In this document: positions 60,253 through 61,690 of the stretch, in pieces
How the letters are laid out: each line of letters starts with the position of its first letter
Position numbering within the stretch: the first letter of the stretch is position 1
NCBI GenBank assembly: GCA_900549775.1
Contig: URPR01000007.1
Coordinates: 1 to 61,690, forward strand
DNA length: 61,690 nt
From: an uncultured Oscillospiraceae bacterium
GTDB lineage: Bacteria; Bacillota; Clostridia; Oscillospirales; Acutalibacteraceae
Direction: 5' to 3'
Program-made: the position numbers and the translations under genes
Notes under the pieces: generated by a model
What the model was told of the DNA's origin: nothing
The model's database searches: none
The model's input: the letters and a program-made list of their open reading frames with translations, nothing else

Positions 60253-60579
60253 ATGAAAAATTTAAAAAAGATTAGAGAGTTAAAGAAGCAAAGTCAACTC
60301 AATTTAGCAATGAAGGTAGGTATACAGCAAGAAACTGTAAGTGCTTACGAAAATGGCAAAGCTATGCCTATGGTAGAAACATTGTTAAAATTATGTAAAT
60401 ATTACAATTGCTCATCTGATTACCTTTTGGACTTAACTGACATAAAAAATCCCGTTAATGACTTATTAATTAATAATTTAAACTCAGAAGAAGCTGAATT
60501 GATATGTAAATATAGAAGCTTTAACTCAGATGATAAAAATAAAGTTTTGGGTTTTTTTGAAGCAATAAGCTGTAAATAA
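60253..60579 (+). CDS. XRE-family transcriptional regulator 1
   Basis: 108 residues from the ATG at 60253 (GGAGG 6 bases upstream; an upstream ATG at 60238 overlaps the operator). An HTH_3 domain covers residues 1-60: KKIRELKKQSQLNLAMKVG, QQETVSAYENGKAMP, LLKLCKYYNCSSDYLL. The rest is a short helical tail. Likely a phage- or ICE-type repressor acting on the dyad at 60215. Confidence 0.88.
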   Translation: MKNLKKIRELKKQSQLNLAMKVGIQQETVSAYENGKAMPMVETLLKLCKYYNCSSDYLLDLTDIKNPVNDLLINNLNSEEAELICKYRSFNSDDKNKVLGFFEAISCK

Positions 60580-60605
60580 TTTTAAATTAATAAACTTTAA
60601 CTTTT

Positions 60606-60628
60606 AGCTCCATATCCGGAGCTTTTTT
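60606..60628 (+). terminator. Terminator of XRE regulator 1
   Basis: AGCTCC (60606-60611) with GGAGCT (60618-60623), loop ATATCC, then five more T. Confidence 0.85.
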
Positions 60629-60731
60629 ATTTCCCCTTTACCACATTCTGGCTTTTGTAAATCAACAAACTTTACCATCATCCATTATAGCTTATACCTT
60701 CATTATAGTAACACGTTCGGTTAAATATTAC

Positions 60732-60745
60732 AATACTATAGTATT
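60732..60745. promoter_or_regulatory. Palindromic operator candidate before XRE regulator 2
   Basis: AATACTATAGTATT, a perfect 14-bp palindrome, about 52 bases before the start codon of the second XRE gene. Its sequence differs from the dyad at 60215, so each regulator may have its own site. Confidence 0.55.
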
Positions 60746-60797
60746 CATAAAATAAAATTGTTGCATAGTAATATTAAACTAGATGGGAGGTATTACT

Positions 60798-61079
60798 ATG
60801 TTTTGTAAAAGACTTGAGGGATTAAGAATTTCTTATAATCTTACACAAAAGCAACTAGCGGATAAACTTGGTGTTACTAAGCAAACTGTGTCGAATTGGG
60901 AAAATGATAATATACTTCCGTCAATTGAAACTTTAATGCGTATATGTCAGTTTTTTAATGTTTCAACTGATTATGTACTTGGCTTGGATAATAAAAAATA
61001 TATCGAAGTTTCTGACTTGTCACTAGAAGTCGTATCCCATATACAACAGATTATCAATGACATAAAAAACAATCATTAA
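60798..61079 (+). CDS. XRE-family transcriptional regulator 2
   Basis: 93 residues from the ATG at 60798, with GGGAGG 7 bases upstream; an in-frame ATG at 60783 precedes that ribosome site and is less likely. A classic HTH_3: RLEGLRISYNLTQKQLADKL, GVTKQTVSNWENDNILPS, LMRICQFFNVSTDYVLGLD. The C-terminal ~25 residues are a charged helix. Confidence 0.9.
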   Translation: MFCKRLEGLRISYNLTQKQLADKLGVTKQTVSNWENDNILPSIETLMRICQFFNVSTDYVLGLDNKKYIEVSDLSLEVVSHIQQIINDIKNNH

Positions 61080-61100
61080 ATACTATATATAAGCAAAAAA

Positions 61101-61132
61101 ATAACCGCTCCTTGCCAAAGTGTTGCGGTTAT
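61101..61132 (-). other. Terminator-like hairpin after XRE regulator 2
   Basis: ATAACCGC (61101-61108) with GCGGTTAT (61125-61132), 16-base loop. The T-run (seven T) is on the minus strand only, yet no leftward gene is seen to the right, so its use is unclear. Confidence 0.45.
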
Positions 61133-61233
61133 CTGATACCCAAAACTTTATGAGTAAAACCGTTCTTTAAACGGTAACTCCCTTCCTACCATTTATACCC
61201 ATAACATAATATTGTCGATATATTTTAAATTGT

Positions 61234-61263
61234 TCTTTTTACGGTTTATTTGTCGTAAAAAGA
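61234..61263. promoter_or_regulatory. Inverted repeat upstream of the ribbon-helix-helix gene
   Basis: TCTTTTTACG (61234-61243) with CGTAAAAAGA (61254-61263), 10-bp spacer, followed by a T-rich run. It could be an operator or a rightward terminator. The octamer TGTCGATA also occurs twice, near 61213 and 61292, flanking it. Confidence 0.5.
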
Positions 61264-61279
61264 TTTTTTATTTTATGGG

Positions 61280-61308
61280 TTGATTTTTATATGTCGATAA
61301 GCTATGAT
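61280..61308 (+). promoter_or_regulatory. Promoter of the ribbon-helix-helix gene
   Basis: TTGATT (61280-61285), 17-bp spacer, TATGAT (61303-61308), about 31 bases before the TTG start. Confidence 0.65.
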
Positions 61309-61338
61309 GTCAACACCCCAATTAAGTGAGGTGATATT

Positions 61339-61515
61339 TTGGGGAACAAAAAAATGGGACGTCCTACTGATAATCCCAAAGACATCTCGTTAAAAGTACG
61401 TTTTGATAAGGATACAGCCAAAAAACTTGACAAATGCGTGGAATTTCTTAAAGTATCTAAAGCAGAAGTGATGAGGCGAGGAGTCAATGAGGTTTACAAA
61501 GGCTTACCAAAATAA
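61339..61515 (+). CDS. Small ribbon-helix-helix (Arc/CopG-like) protein
   Basis: 58 residues from a TTG at 61339, 4 bases after GAGGTGA (an ATG at 61354 would remove five residues). The sequence MGRPTDNPKDISLKVRFD, then KKLDKCVEFLKVSKAEVMRR and GVNEVY fits the ribbon-helix-helix fold: a short strand followed by two helices. Proteins with the same M-G-R-P-T-x-N-P-K start are common on clostridial conjugative elements, where they regulate transfer or plasmid genes. Confidence 0.75.
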   Translation: MGNKKMGRPTDNPKDISLKVRFDKDTAKKLDKCVEFLKVSKAEVMRRGVNEVYKGLPK

Positions 61516-61670
61516 AAAACAGGAAAGCAGTGTACAAAAAACAATGAAAGTCACTACTTTCCCTAACAACCCACAACTACCAAAAGATAATTGGAGCGTA
61601 AATATTATATCATACGTTTGAATATCTTTCAAGGCATTGTGGATACAAGAATTTGAAAGGAAAAATACAA

Positions 61671-61690
61671 ATGAACGAAAAAATTGATTT
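61671..61690 (+). CDS. Start of an unidentified gene, cut by the window edge
   Basis: An ATG at 61671 with GAAAGG about 10 bases upstream, encoding M-N-E-K-I-D before the window ends. Nothing can be said about function. Confidence 0.4.

Noticed and set aside
61302..61487. 61-codon minus-strand frame at the right end
   Set aside because: It is the antisense shadow of the ribbon-helix-helix gene, which has promoter, ribosome site and family match.

Overview
The window is AT-rich, low-GC DNA from an anaerobic Gram-positive bacterium, most likely class Clostridia and possibly Oscillospirales/Ruminococcaceae. The case rests on the 16S rRNA 5' end, a bacterial V-type (A/V) ATPase operon, an NfnAB transhydrogenase pair, a dimeric glycyl-tRNA synthetase, a nucleoside-salvage cluster, an mreBCD/PBP2 cell-shape operon and a 2-hydroxyacyl-CoA dehydratase activase-like pair. 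Several genes are degraded (a frameshifted NUDIX gene, an IS110 remnant, a PHP phosphatase missing metal ligands) and some starts are non-ATG. This would fit a genome under relaxed selection, but a host-associated lifestyle is only inference.

Layout. 1-600: the 5' end of a 16S gene reading left, with leader and two good promoters. 613-2019: tdk and a PHP-family protein, leftward. 2089-11026: nine-gene V-ATPase operon with its own promoter and a strong terminator. 11141-12571: YczE-like membrane protein and an exported NlpC/P60-like protein. 12612-20432: purine/pyrimidine nucleoside import and breakdown (deoD, BmpA-type ABC importer, deoC, cdd, pdp). 20447-23098: NUDIX pseudogene, exported amidase, exported unknown and tRNA-Pro, all leftward. 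23297-28923: zinc-ribbon gene with a long leader, murD, two M42 peptidases and a methionine gamma-lyase family gene. 28940-32589: aroB-aroA-aroC-chorismate mutase, leftward and overlapping. 32810-37031: activase/dehydratase-like pair. 37210-49502: small exported protein, then leftward glyQS, mrdA-mreDCB, dut, a repeat-expanded zapA, nfnBA and asnS. 49672-55656: ymfF, ymfH, lgt, lepA and an MTA/SAH nucleosidase. 55801-57982: an exported Clp-like AAA+ protein and a SpoIIM-like membrane protein. 58032-61690: tRNA-Gly(CCC), an IS110 remnant and a string of accessory genes (sigma-region-4-like, SLOG, two XRE regulators, a ribbon-helix-helix protein), which look like the edge of a mobile or accessory island.

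Three things stand out. First, three intergenic elements (8771-8866, 25389-25470, 27543-27627) share one architecture but not one sequence: a GC-rich closing stem enclosing three back-to-back perfect or near-perfect hairpins, so that nearly every base is paired in a four-way junction. Second, a single-ring Clp/torsin-like AAA+ ATPase (55801-57186) carries a cleavable signal peptide, and an unrelated exported protein (37210-37806) carries an almost superimposable one. Third, ZapA is extended into a long coiled coil by three tandem copies of a 56-residue (8-heptad, 168-bp) unit.

How the genes fit together: the importer plus DeoD, Pdp, DeoC and Cdd would turn external nucleosides into bases and pentose phosphates; the V-ATPase couples ATP to ion transport; NfnAB balances ferredoxin, NADH and NADPH; and the mre/mrdA/murD/lgt/zapA genes serve envelope growth and division.
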